Positions 33,410 to 44,350 of a DNA stretch of 64,000 bases are shown here, in pieces; position 1 is the stretch's first letter, and each line of letters begins with the position of its first letter. Location: the NCBI GenBank assembly GCA_022496805.1, contig CM040106.1, positions 682,001 through 746,000 on the forward strand, written 5' to 3'. The stretch is from Pohlia nutans. Its lineage: Eukaryota; Streptophyta; Bryopsida; Bryales; Mniaceae. The notes under the pieces were generated by a model that worked only from the letters and a program-made list of their open reading frames with translations, searched no databases and was not told where the DNA came from. Made by a program: the position numbers and the translations under genes.

Positions 33410-34560
33410 ATTTGTTGATGGCATAAACCATCGTCAATGCTTCGCGCTTGGTAGTCGTATAATTCTTTTTAGCGCGGCAAAGTAATCGTGATGCGTAGAC
33501 GATGGGCTGGTTGATTTTGCGGGTAGGATTTTGGGCCAGTATCGCTCCTACCGCGAGGTCGGAAGCATTTGTATGAATGTGAAACTCGAGCTTCCAATTG
33601 ACTGCAATGAGAATTGGATCCTTTACGTAACGCTTTTTGATATTGGTAAATGCCTTGTCGCACTCGGTAGTCCAAGTAAATGGCTCATTTTTCTAAGTAA
33701 GCGCTGTGATTGGAACCATTATTTTGGCGTAGTGTCGGATTAATCATCTGTTGAATTGTGCGAATCCATTGAAGACTTAGATGCCTTTGATGATGCGTGG
33801 GTGAACATCATGACAAGAGCGTCAATCTTTTTGGGGTCGGGAAATTTGCCTTCGGAAGAGACTACGTAACCAAGAATGACACCGGAGCAAACTAAAAAAC
33901 AACATTTTTCGGGGTTAAGACTAATACGAAACTTACGGCATTTTGTAAAACACTTATGGAGCTTATCAAGATGTGTCTCGGTAGTACTATATACGCTAAA
34001 ATCGTCAAGGAAGAGTTTCATGAAATCACCGAGATATTCTTTGAAGGCTTGGTTGGCGGCGCGCTAGTATGTCGGGGGAGTGTTTTTCAAGCTGAATGGC
34101 ATCACGACCTTGACAAAAGCGCCCCAGTCGGTAATAAATGTCGTCTTGTATCAATCTTCCGGGGCAATCTTGATCTGATGATAGCTGGAGAAACCATCAA
34201 GGAAAGAGTACATCTCGTGGCCTGCTACCAAATCGAGTACCTCATCGGTAAAAGGTAGCGGGTACGGGACCTTCTTGGTTGCTTTGTTGAGACGTCGGAA
34301 ATGGACACAAATTCAGAGTTTGTTCTTTTTCTTTAGTACCACCTCAATTGGTGACAACCAGGTAGCGTGGTCGACTGGTTTGATGAAACCAGCTTGCAAA
34401 AGTTTGCTGAAATCATTCTCGACGGCTGCAGTGTAGTTTGGATTCATCCGGTAGCGTACCTTATGAGCTGGAGGGATGCTAGTGTCGAGGTCGATCTTGT
34501 GTTGAGCGATATGCTCTGGAATTCCACGCAAGTCATGGTACAACTAAGCAAAAACATCTT
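33410..34560 (-). pseudogene. RT and RNase H of gypsy element 2
   Basis: Minus-strand blocks in order: MNPNYTAAVENDFSKLLQAG, HATWLSPIEVVLKKKNKL, then after a stop ATKKVPYPLPFTDEVLDLVA, MYSFLDGFSSYHQIKIAPED, TTFITDWGAFVKVVMPF, the catalytic MKLFLDDFSVYS, SLNPEKCCFL, VILGYVVSSEGKFPDPKKID, and RNase H remnants near 33,675-33,420. Stops and frameshifts between blocks show inactivity. Confidence 0.9.
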
Positions 34561-34819
34561 TAAAAGAGTGGAACAACTCTTCTGCTTTGGAGAAGAGGGT
34601 CTCTAGTACGGTAGTACCGACGCAAATGATGTTGAGTTTGGTAGCTATACCGAGGTTGAGGTCTTGTAATTGATCTTCTTCTTTTTGAGACCACTTTGCT
34701 ACGGAAACTGTTTTGACCTTCTCCCAGATCGGTACTTCATCTACCGGCATGCTACCTTCGTTATGGGTAATCGCATATAAGAATAGGTCGGTAGTGCTTA
34801 CCTGGCACATCTCACTCTG
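34561..34819 (-). pseudogene. RT N-terminal extension region of gypsy element 2
   Basis: Minus-strand reading QVSTTDLFLYAITHNEGSMP through LETLFSKAEELFHSFKDVFA, the usual run-up to gypsy RT (…ELLxxFKDVFA). It is split from the protease side by the MITE at 34,820. Confidence 0.7.
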
Positions 34820-34959
34820 TATGGAAAAACTAAACAAGTTAAAAATAGAAAATTTGGGATCCTATGTTATAGAACGGAGAAAACTAATGAAACTTGATTT
34901 CAGAGCGATCTAGGAAAGCTACCCCATATTCAATTTTTAGCTTGTTTAGTTTTTCCATA
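34820..34959. mobile_element. 140-bp TA-target MITE
   Basis: TA-TGGAAAAACTAAACAAG at the left and CTTGTTTAGTTTTTCCA-TA at the right are exact inverted repeats, continuing into AAAAAT / ATTTTT. TA on both sides fits a Tc1/mariner-type target duplication. It lies inside gypsy element 2. Confidence 0.85.
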
Positions 34960-35227
34960 AAGGGTGAGACATGTCGTTGATGGCCAATGTTCCAATAGGA
35001 TGGAGGAACTCCTCGACTTCTAGTAAGATGACTTCTTCATCGATGAGACCTTCCACATAATTGTAGCAAACTATCGCGTCACAGGTCGTGGCTTCAAAGC
35101 CTAATTCGCGGTTAATGCGGATAGTGCGGATGGTGCTATAACCCATGATCTGGATGTGGTTGTTGGCCCACTCATGGACTATCCGAGCGTCCTAGAGCCA
35201 CGGCCTATTGAGTAGTAGTGTATATGC

Positions 35228-35590
35228 CTAATTTACATCATTACAAAAAATGACTGTAAGGATAATCATGTAGGGAATACTATGAATGAAGATTTCTACA
35301 TTGCGGAGCAGCCCAGTTGGTTGAACTAAAGAGCTGTCAGCCATCTGTAGTTTAGAAGGTGTCAGGGTTGGGTTTGGTAGTCTGAGGCGACGTTGCTCGG
35401 TCTTGGTAATAACGTTTACCCCGGCTTCGCCATCGAGCAAAACGTCATGCAACTTGTGGTTGCCAATCTTTGCCAAAATAATGGGCATGTGGTGGTCGAT
35501 GGTGACTACCAAATGGACCGCAACTCTGGTAACATCCGATACCTACCGATACAAATGAAGTAGCTTTCTGCCCAAGGCAGCGGTGGATAT
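35228..35590 (-). pseudogene. Protease of gypsy element 2
   Basis: Minus-strand reading MVVTIDHHMPIILAKIGN, HKLHDVLLDGEAGVNVITKT (DGEAG in place of D-[ST]-G), and LQMADSSLVQPTGLLRNVEI. It aligns block by block with the protease of element 1 (DKHMPIISISVGKNMVDDVL). Confidence 0.8.
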
Positions 35591-35893
35591 GCTTGATGAT
35601 ACAGGGCGCAATGGCTATAAAGTTTTTTAGACTTACCAAGATCGTTTTTGATTCGATTTGTTAGAGGATGTTGTTGCAGATTTCCACGTCCGAACTAGGA
35701 GTGGTCCTAGGGACCGGTGGTGAGCAAGTTTCAACCGAGAGAGATCTAGGAGATCGCGTACCGTTTGTATCATTTCTTCCCGCAATTTCTCCTCTGCTTG
35801 CCAGTCAAAAGCGTCTGTTGTACGGAGTACTTCAGTTGTGCTTGTGTCGTCTTCCGGTACGGCTAGGTCTTGGCAATGGGTTTGACTCCAAGT

Positions 35894-36940
35894 TTAGGGT
35901 CTTCTGTAGGAAACATCAATTGTATGCACGTTGGTGATGACTACCGAGGTTCCTGCAGTTTGGGGCAATTTCTTTTGTATTGCGTTCTTGACGTCATGAT
36001 TGAGTAATAATGGACCTTTGTGCACCAGGTGATCAAGTGATTTGCATACATTGCATGGGTATCGTTGTACCGGAGTGCCACTATGAGAGTTATATCGGGT
36101 GTCGGTACTTACCGGTGTCGTTGTTGGTTGCGTTTGGATTTGGTGTACTGAGGCCGCTTTGGTATTCTTGCCGTACTCACTAGCCGAGTTTCGAAAACAC
36201 GTCACCCATTCCTGCCCCATTTGTACGCAATCGGTACACTTCATGTTACGCCGTGGATTCTCGCCGGTACTTGTGGAAGCAGGGTTTGGCCACCTTAATT
36301 TTGGCAAGCCTTCTTCCGCAGTCCTCACCGAGTCGACGGCTTTGGAAAACTTCTGGCGTTGCAGTCCTACCGTGGCTAGTTGCAAGTATTATAGTAAGCC
36401 TATGCGGAAATTGCTCAACATAAACATATCGTCAGGGAGTACGTATAGGTTTTCCGCCAGTTGCAGAAGTCGTTCGGCGTAGTGGTCCACAAACTCATTC
36501 AGCAGCTGGTCGAGTGTGCGGAATTGGATGTATGTTTGGTCATTGGTTTTGATGGTGAGGTAGCATTGTTTGAATGCAGTAAAGACCTCCTGCAATGTGT
36601 TAGTAGAATGTATCTTTTTATGATATGCAAACCAATTGGATTCTTTCTCAAGTGAATTACAGAACAATTCAAGTTGTATCATCGTTTCATTCTCTCCGTT
36701 CAGCAGAATTTCAGATGCAAATTTGCGGTAGTGCGTTTCCGGACACTTATCGAATTTGTATTTGAAGTACGGTACCGCTTTTCTACCGGTGAGAGTAGTA
36801 CGTCGGTTGGGTGGCGGGGCAGGGAGGCTTGCTCTCCGAGAGGCCGGTAAGTTGGGGTCGGTACTACCAGAGCCACAACGCGTCGAGGTTGTGGGTAGTG
36901 ATAAAAGACAGGCGATAGACGGGTGGTCGGTTTGTCCACA
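35894..36940 (-). pseudogene. gag of gypsy element 2
   Basis: Capsid-like reading MIQLELFCNSLEKESNWFAY, LQEVFTAFKQCYLTIKTNDQ, LLNEFVDHYAERLLQLAENL and FMLSNFRIGLL-stop, then LQLATVGLQRQKFSKAVDSV. Two Cys-rich knuckles follow: KCTDCVQMGQEWVTC and YPCNVCKSLDHLVHKGP, the second lacking its final Cys. An upstream Pro/Arg-rich block starts MDKPTTRLSPVFYHY at 36,939. Confidence 0.75.
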
Positions 36941-37811
36941 GAATGTGCTAAGTCAAATAGGGGGTCTGGGACAAACTTGATGGGGTTGGTGCGGATGTAA
37001 ATATGTCATTGATCTAAAAGATTGTTGTCCTACGGGGTATTGATGCCCTAGAAGATGTTGTGTTGCTACCGTATGATAGATGGATTGGGCATGTCCTTGG
37101 TTTTGCTGGAGTTGTCGTTAGCGTAAATGTGGGAGTTGGAGTCGAGACTCTACTAATGTGAAGTCCACTTGTGGTAGAGGTTTGAAAATGGCATGAAGTT
37201 CCTGATCGATTGCATCCTCGGGCGATAGTTGTTGGAGACAATCCTGAATCGCCGAAGATTGAAAGAATACCTGTGAGCAAAACCGTTCGCGCTCTTCTTC
37301 TGGCAAAATCACTTCGTCACCGGTACCCGTCGGAATGTGCAGTTTCAAGTTGGAAGAAGAGCGATACCAGGTGGAAGACTGTGGGTGTCGCGCAGTTTGA
37401 TGCTCTCGAGGAGTCGGTAGTTCTTCCGCTGTCAGCAGTCGTTGTAGACGCCTCGTTTGATGGGTTGATGTTGATAGCGCTCGGTTGTACTACCGCGTTG
37501 GAGTTGACATGAGTTCTCTTACGCTTTGGTGGAAGCGTGCCTGAGAAGCTGTAAAGGCGTTGAGGTCCAACTCGGGACGTGGTCCTGCATATCGAGTGTG
37601 TCGTCCGGTTAAAAGGTGGATTCGCTGTATTGTCTAAGTGGGGTTTTTAGACAGCTAGATTTAATAGGCTATATAGGCGGTTCAGTAGGCGTACACGTAT
37701 GAAGAGCGCGACATCACACGATCTCTACATACCATGGACTACCAAGATTGGTTAATCTATGGATAGAAAAGTAAAAGTTTCTAGTATTTGAAACACTAGA
37801 AGGTGGTCAAA
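36941..37811 (-). other. Leader region of gypsy element 2
   Basis: Degraded, no domain recognised; short Ser/Thr/Pro-rich frames. Next to the LTR the minus strand reads TTTGACCACC, comparable with the primer-binding-like site of element 1. Confidence 0.5.
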
Positions 37812-38243
37812 TGGTAGCTCCTCCTTGTAAATGACTACTCAAAAGTCACTACCTGAGGCAATAACAGCTACTGGGAAGAAAGAGAATCAGTGAGCACAAA
37901 AGTATCACGAACATATGATACCAATGGTAGCTCGGTAGTTCTCGTGATCGGCGTATTCCGACCAGAATAATAAATAGATACATGAGGAAGGAAATACTCG
38001 GTAAACAAAGGTAGCAAAAATGGAGGAGGAATAATGACAAAGTGATCGTGTATCTAGGAAAATATGGCGTGTCAATGAATTTGGCTCCATTGCTTTTATT
38101 CAACATTACAACAAGATCTGACAGTTAGGTCTGATTGGTAAAAAGGAATTTCCCTAGACCTACTTTCTGTAGCAACTTAGAGAATTACCAGGGTAAAACT
38201 CAAATTATTAGACCTACCGGTAGCTCCTAATTTACTGTCAACA
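37812..38243 (-). repeat. 5' LTR of gypsy element 2 (~432 bp)
   Basis: On the minus strand it starts TGTTGACAGTAAATTAGGAG and ends ...GAGCTACCA. The first ~200 bp is repeated at 30,798-30,996. It is not closely similar to the LTR of element 1. Confidence 0.75.
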
Positions 38244-38249
38244 CAGAAG

Positions 38250-38544
38250 TTTTGCCGATAATCTTGAAGGGTTGTATAGCGCCTTGGTAGAGGAACCCCG
38301 CGATGACCTTGACGGTGAACCTCTTCATTGAGCTCTAGAGGACGACACGATCAGCACCCTCAGCAATCACAGCCAGGAAATCCGCTAGAAGAGGACCAAT
38401 GAAGACACCCTTCGGTCCAAGTAGTGTGGGATCCAACGACGAGAAGACATGCGAGTAGACATGGTTGACCCACGCATTCTTTGGGAGCAAGGACCTATCA
38501 ATGCATTGGTAAAGAATGCCCTTCAAGTCAAAAACGAGCTTCAA
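38250..38544 (-). pseudogene. HAD/FCP1 (NIF)-like domain, copy 1 (left arm)
   Basis: Minus-strand reading MKLVFDLKGILYQCIDRSLL, then LLGPKGVFIGPLLADFLAVI and AEGADRVVL-stop-SSMKRFT. The FDLKGILY block corresponds to HAD motif I of NLI-interacting-factor phosphatases (DxD replaced by DLKG/DLNG as in a plant-type degenerate group), and ADRVVLxSSM to the motif II region (VWSS). The Trp expected before SSM is a stop, and the second Asp of motif I is absent, so phosphatase activity is doubtful. It points outward from the inverted repeat. Confidence 0.55.
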
Positions 38545-39925
38545 CCACTTCTTTCATTGTTGGGACCCTATAGACGATACACTCCGCGGCAAAGCTACTC
38601 CGCTACACGGCGACACTACCTGAATAAGGCAAACATAAAAGAAGTGGAGTTGCCTAATTGAACGCAAAAGCAAATACAGGAGAGCCGAAGAGTGGAGCAA
38701 AGCATTTCACTCTACTAAATGACGGCAGGACACCTCTCACAAGTGATGGTTTCAGGGGCAGCGGACGGTGCACACTTCTAAGCAATTTTGGCTGGACCAA
38801 AAACATGGACAATGAAAAGACACTTAGCAAGGATATTCAAAAAATTTAGCGCCTCATATATTAAATGTACTTAGTGAATGATATACAATCATCCGGTAAC
38901 AAAATCTTGCCCAGGGGGCAGCTATGCACGCATCCAAAAACTACATCCGAAAGCCGTGAATCTACACTATTCTATAGGAGGTTGTCACAGCGGGGCTTGT
39001 TGACAGCGCCACACATTCACAAACGAGGCACTCCCTCCTGTAAACCAGAATGAATTTAAATAAGAGTCTACATATAGGGAATGACAGGTTAATGGAGGCA
39101 GCAAAACACTTCCATCAAGCGACATCCCGGCGGGCCGGTGAATCATCAATATTCATAAGGGTCTGAAATGTCAAGATAGTGTACCTAAGCTGCTAGATAA
39201 GGTGAGGCGCTGTCGACAAACTTCATGGCCGGAACGATCGGTGCCGGCTCGGGCTGCTGCAGAGGAGGTTCATCTTCGTAGTCCACAAGCTGTTCATCTA
39301 TAGGAGCAGAGAGACAAAGGTCGTCTGCTGCATTCACGGGAAGGGGAGTCGAGTACACAACATCGCTACATTGTTCCAAAATCTCCTTCAACAAGTCCTC
39401 CCTCACATTGGCCTATATCTCCTCCAACATCTCACCCCATATCTCCTCCTTCATGTTCTGCTTATTATTTGCTTGAACCTTTCTCAACTGCTAAAGCTCT
39501 CTTTGCATAGCGTCCTCTGCCTCTTTCTTTAGCTTCTTCTTCGCTACCTTCTCTTCCTAGAAAGTAACCTTTGACGCTAGGCACGGGTTGTCGTTAGGAT
39601 TGGAGGACGTGCTCCCACCGGCTGTTCTTGCCTTGAACTCCTTGATTTGCTTTTTGATATACTCGTCGCTAAAAAAGGTCGCACCGGGTGTGACAATCGC
39701 GGGTACTGTTGCGGTAGTAGATACTGCTGCCGGTTCGTCCTCGGTGTCGCTGAGCTTGATGATTACAGCGGAAGCAAGTGGGGCAGTGATCCCCTTTTCC
39801 TTATCATGCACTCCCCAAGGAGGAGGAGCGTCAAAACAAGACGTTGTCAGTGATATCTGAGACTGCTGTGGAGGAAGCGAAGGGGGGGGGGAGAACTTTC
39901 AACAGACTGACTACCCTCGACTCAA
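38425..39925. repeat. Left arm of a large inverted repeat (~1.5 kb)
   Basis: Pairs inverted with 42,410-44,327. The outer part (38,650-39,180) is almost identical: one 62-codon frame is the same in both arms. The inner part (39,450-39,925) is more diverged. The left arm lacks about 425 bp found in the right arm (42,965-43,389). Confidence 0.9.
39185..39890 (-). pseudogene. Coiled-coil acidic protein fragment, left arm copy
   Basis: Minus-strand reading: EKGITAPLASAVIIKLSDTE, FSDEYIKKQIKEFKARTAGG, SNPNDNPCLASKVTF-stop, then a Lys/Glu-rich helical stretch read through stops, MREDLLKEILEQCSDVVYST, and a C-terminus YEDEPPLQQPEPAPIVPAMK ending SPYLAA-stop at 39,185. It is probably the C-terminal half of the gene whose upstream part is 42,408-39,925. 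Several stops show decay. Confidence 0.5.
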
Positions 39926-42408
39926 GGATATAAGGGTGGATGTCGACGTGTCCTTGGCGCTTTTGTAATAGGATAGTCGGGATCGTCTTCATCATCGGTT
40001 GTATAATCGCAGGACAAGCTTTGATCACCTTCTTTATCATATGCTCCTGCGTCATCGTGCTGAAGGAGCTGAGACTAGTAATGGTCCGACTTCTCTCTCT
40101 CCTCCTCTTGTTTCCTCTGGTTACGGTCTGCCTCGTAACAATCTTCTTCATAACGGTCCTCCTCTACATTGACCTCCTCCATTGATTCGGGTCTGTCATC
40201 CCTCCATGCATCTTCAGAAGGAGATGCCTCATCGTTGTTTGTGCGCAAGAGTACGGGCTTGATGTAATTTCCCATGTACGGGGAATTGCCACACATGAAA
40301 TCCTTCATTTCCAGGCTTTTATCCTTATTCCCTAGAGTGACGAGCCTGTCCATTCCCACATTGCAGGTGATCCCATAGTAATACAAGCCATACATTTGCG
40401 CAATCAGCAAGCGCATGGTGAACAATTAGTACAAACAGCGGAGACCCCAAAACTAGTTTAGCTAGGGAAATTATCCTCGAGTTGAAGATAGGAGGGGAGT
40501 GCCATCAATAATGTTAGAGGGACAACTACACAAATACACAGATACAGACACAATTGTCGACATACAATCACAGTAGGCATGAAAAGGCAGTGATTATCTT
40601 TGACTCAAAGATAATAGTCCACTTATGGAGTGGAACCATACCTTCGCAGCCAGCATGCATTTGGCGCCCATGTAGATGTCAAAGAAGTTCTCCCCCGGAG
40701 ATGCAAAACTCTGGATGACGTCCAAGTAGAACTCCATCCGCAGCTCGTTGGGGGATAATCTCCACTTTGCCTTGTAGTTCTTTGAGGGCTCATCGAAGTA
40801 CGGGATCAGGTTTGCAGAATACTATGGGCTTGAAAAACATGCGCTGTAAGGTGAAGCTTTTCTTGGCGCCTTTGGCTTGTTTATAGGGCTGGAGTGTCTT
40901 CGGATTGATGATGTCCCAGTCAGAGAGTTTGGTAAAAAAATTCCTCCTTCATAGCATATTGGTCGTCTAGGAGCGTGATGACCTTTATGTCATGCTTGAT
41001 ATCACTGGTCACCTTCACGTTGTTTCCATCTTTGTTGGGGTTGATATTCTGGAATCCGCCGACTATCAAGGTGGAGAAGGTCTGAATGATAATAAGAAAA
41101 ATAAATAAATGTTAGAGGCAAACTTTGGCTAGGAGGAACTTTTGTTGATTATCTTCGAGTCGATGATATCGACTGCGTGTACCAACAGTAGATGGAAGAA
41201 CTAATGAGGACATTAGGAGTTAGCATTGTTTCATTTAGGAGCTACTAAATATCTAATGTAAAAAAATTCTAGATGGTGGTGGGGGGTTAATGGTATGTTT
41301 GTGTTTGAGTACGGTTGTACGTTGAGCAAAAGACAACATCCTCGAGTGGAGGAGAAATGTTAAGGACAGGTACTTACCGCCCTGTTTGATGGTCATAGCT
41401 AGGCACCGTTCTTTCTCGTTTGTGCCTTGTCCGCAATCAATGTGGGCCTCTTGAGGTGGTCCCTGATTACTCGAATGTTGATGATCTTGTTCTCCCATGT
41501 TGGCTGGGCGTGGTTCAAGTGGTTGATGAAGTCATAGAATTTGGAGATGTAGTGGAGTTGGAGAGGGTCTAAAGTCCATACAATGTATGCGTCCCACGTT
41601 CTCATCTCAATCTGTTGAGCCTCGCCACATCCCTCGTGTTGCAGTTCCTTAGAAGTTGTAATGCTGTGTTGACCGTTTATAATCATGAACTTGCCATTTT
41701 GGATTTCCTCCCATCTTCTGGGTTTATTCTTTAGCAATTTCATGTTATTGTCAACGAAAGTGACTCTCACGTTATGGCGATGCTTGATATCTGCAAGTTG
41801 AACAAGCTCTGTTTGTAGTCCTCTAAAATTTTCTTCTCCAGCTTTTGGATGACATACTCGTCTTTAGTTGAATAACATTGGTCGCTGGAAACCAAATGCT
41901 TGGTTTTATAAAAAATGTATCAGAATTTGTGTTTCTCCCAGCACTCTTTTCTTTGCTCAGCAAACATCTGGTACTCTGGTACGAGGAGTAGTGAGGGGTT
42001 GGGTTTGCCATCTACCGTCGTCATTGTTGATCCTGAGCTACTAGCGGTTGATGGTCTTGCGGCATTCGTTGATACTCTCCTCCTCTTGCTTGTTTCACAT
42101 GTTACTGCGGTTCCAGGTATTGACACTCGGGGATTCAAACGAGCTCTCTTTTCAGCACTGCCGTTGTTGTCTCCGCAGGGTATTCCCGACTGGGATCAAG
42201 TGGCGTCGCGTGCATCTGGGTTGCGGGGACGCCTACTTTGGATTTTAGAGGAGGGTGGTTTGCAATTTTGCAGTGCGTATCTGTCCAGAGCCATCCAGAC
42301 GTGTAAGAACTTGTGATATAGAATTTTGACTAATAAGTTCTGCCATAGAAGGTATTTCTGAAACGCATCTTTTGGATCTGGCGTGGAGAAGTCTTGCATG
42401 GAATTCAT
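39925..42408 (-). pseudogene. ParB-like + beta-class DNA-methyltransferase-like gene, decayed
   Basis: Minus strand, from an ATG at 42,408 (MNSMQDFSTPDPKDAFQKYL). A frame at 41,770-41,399 holds GKFMIINGQHSITTSKEL, resembling the ParB/Srx GxH motif, and THWENK-type helical sequence after it. An exon near 41,088-40,647 (cag/accttc acceptor, AAG|gtatgg donor, two frameshifts) reads NELRMEFYLDVIQSFASPGE followed by NFFDIYMGAKCMLAAK; after a gap, 40,425 reads AQMYGLYYYGITCNVGMDRL. This order resembles the end of N4/N6 methyltransferases, where motif I (DxFxGSGTxxxAA) is followed by a GIExD motif. The GSGT core is GAKC here and no [DNS]PP[YFW] motif was found, so SAM binding is doubtful. An acidic tail (ESMEEVNVEEDRYEED) follows. 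Low-moderate confidence in the domain call. Confidence 0.45.
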
Positions 42409-43568
42409 GAGTCCAGGATAGTCGGTCTGTTGAAAGTTCTCCCCCCCCCCTCGCTTCCTCCTCGGCAGTCTCAGATATCAGTGACGTCATGTTCCGACGC
42501 TCTTCTTCCTCGACGGGTGCGTAATAAGGAAAAGGAGATCACTGCCCCAATTGCTTCCGCTGAAATCATTGAGCTCAACGACACCAAAGACGAACCGGTA
42601 GCAGCATCTACTACCGCAATAGAACCCGCAAATGTCAAACCCGCTCTGTCCTTTTTTTAGTGAGGAGTGTATCGAAAAGCGAATCAAGGAGTTGAAGGCA
42701 AGACAAGCCGGTGGCAGCCTGTCCTCCAATCCTAACGACAACCCGTGCGCGGCGTCAGAGGTTACTTTCTAGGAAGAGAAGGTAGCGAAGAGGAAGCAGA
42801 AGAAAGAGGCGGAGGAGGCCTTGCAAAGAGAGCTTTAGCAGTTGAGGGAGGCTCAAGTAAATAATAAGGAGAACATGAAGGAGGAGATAAGAACGGAGTT
42901 GTTGGAGGAGATATAGGCCAAGGTGAGGGAGGACTTGTTGAAGGAGATGTTGGGACAATGTAGCTTGTCGAACTCCGCAACCGCACGTCTTTCTGCTCCG
43001 TTTGCTGGACTCTTGAACGTGGCAGGGCTTCTTAGGACTCGGGCCTGCACATTCCCGGCTACGATGCGCTTTGTGATCCTTGGCCCAAGGATATCTCTCG
43101 CTCCTCCCTACTGGAACTACGGTAGTGTGTGATGCCCCTCATCCAGCTTTGCCTAATACCGTTGGCGACGCTCCTCCTCGGAACCTTCACGACCAACGTC
43201 AACTAGAGATCCTTTTGTCCACCTTTCCCAAGTACAAGCATCCTTGAGCCGAGGATAGTTCTGGGCATACTCAACAAAATGATATCTCTAAGCATCCTCC
43301 TCCAGCCCCCGAGGTTAACTCAAAGCATCCTCCTCCAACCAAGGAGGAGGCTTTCGTTGCTAGTCCTCCTAAGACCAAGGCTCATTGCAATGTTGTGCAC
43401 TTGAATCCCCTTCCCGTGAATGCAGCAGACGACCTTTGTCTCTCTGCTCCTATAGATGAACAGCTTGTGGACTATGAAGATGAACCTCCTCTCCAGCAGC
43501 CCGAGCCGGCATCGATCGTTCCGGCCATGAAGTTTGTCGATAGCGCCTCACCTTATCTAGCAGCTTAG
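42394..43568 (+). pseudogene. Coiled-coil acidic protein fragment, right arm copy
   Basis: Plus-strand reading ESRIVGLLKVLPPPSLPPRQ, RNKEKEITAPIASAEIIELN, then frameshifted IKELKARQAGG-type sequence, EEKVAKRKQKKEAEEALQ and VREDLLKEMLGQC, where the 425-bp extra segment intervenes, then (from ~43,425) the same VNAADDLCLSAPIDEQLVDY C-terminal block as the left arm. Multiple stops; a decayed duplicate. Confidence 0.5.
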
Positions 43569-44327
43569 GTACACTATCTTGACATTTCAGACCCTTATGA
43601 ATATTGATGATTCACCGGCCCGCCGGGATGTCGCTTGATGGAAGTGTTTTGCTGCCTCCATTAACCGGTCATTCCCTATATGTAGACTCTTATTTCAATT
43701 CATTCTGGTTTACAGGAGGGAGTGCCTCGTTTGTGAATGTGTGGCGCTGTCAACAAGCCCCGCTGTGACAACCTCCTATAGAATAGTGTAGATTCACGGC
43801 TTTCGGATGTAGTTTTTGGATGCGTGCATAGCTGCCCCCTGGGCAAGATTTTGTTACCGGATGATTGTATATCATTCACTAAGTACATTTAATATATGAG
43901 GCGCTAAATTTTTTGAATATCCTTGCTAAGTGTCTTTTCATTGTCCATGTTTTTGGTCCAGCCAAAATTGCTTAGAAGTGTGCACCGTCCGCTGTCCTTG
44001 AAACCATCACTTGTGAAAGGTGTCATGCCGTCACTTAGTGGAGTGAAATGCTTTGCTCTACTCTATAGCTCTCCTCTATTTGCTTTTGCGTTCAATTAGG
44101 TAATTCCACTTCTTTTATGTTTGCCTTATTCAGGTAGTGTCGCCGTGTAGCGGAGTAGCTTTGCCGCGGAGTGTATCGTCTATAGGGTCCCAACAATGAA
44201 AGAAGTGGTTGAAGCTCGTTTTTGACTTGAACGGCATTCTTTACCAATGCATTGATAGGTTTTTGCTCCCAAAGAATGCGCGGGTCAAACACGTTGACTC
44301 GCACGTCTTTTCGTGGTTTGATCCCGC
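42410..44327. repeat. Right arm of the large inverted repeat (~1.9 kb)
   Basis: Inverted match to 38,425-39,925, with an extra ~425 bp at 42,965-43,389 that is Cys/Pro-rich in translation and absent from the left arm. The inner edge near 42,410 (GAGTCCAGGATAGTCGG) matches left arm sequence near 39,910. Confidence 0.9.
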
Positions 44328-44350
44328 CCGAGTTGTTTTATGGATGTCTG
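44209..44350 (+). pseudogene. HAD/FCP1 (NIF)-like domain, copy 2 (right arm)
   Basis: Plus-strand reading MKLVFDLNGILYQCIDRFLL, HVFSWFDPA, then directly RVVLWMS. Compared with copy 1, about 25 residues between FDP and RVVL are deleted, while the Trp lost in copy 1 is retained here. Motif I reads DLNG. Confidence 0.55.

Larger units (their letters stand above)
30798..38243 (-). mobile_element. Ty3/gypsy element 2, minus strand, 3' LTR truncated
   Basis: Direct repeats at 37,812-38,243 (5' LTR) and 30,798-30,996 (partial 3' LTR) bound the internal region. Read on the minus strand, both start TGTTGACAG or TGTTAATGG. Order: gag, zinc knuckle, protease, RT, RNase H, integrase, then an extra Pro-rich + coiled-coil ORF. 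The RT block (MNPNYTAAVENDFSKLLQAG) and FLDDFSVYS place it in the same lineage as element 1. Stops and frame changes are frequent. A 140-bp MITE sits between protease and RT. The element converges tail-to-tail on the 3' end of the ASI1-like gene. Confidence 0.85.
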
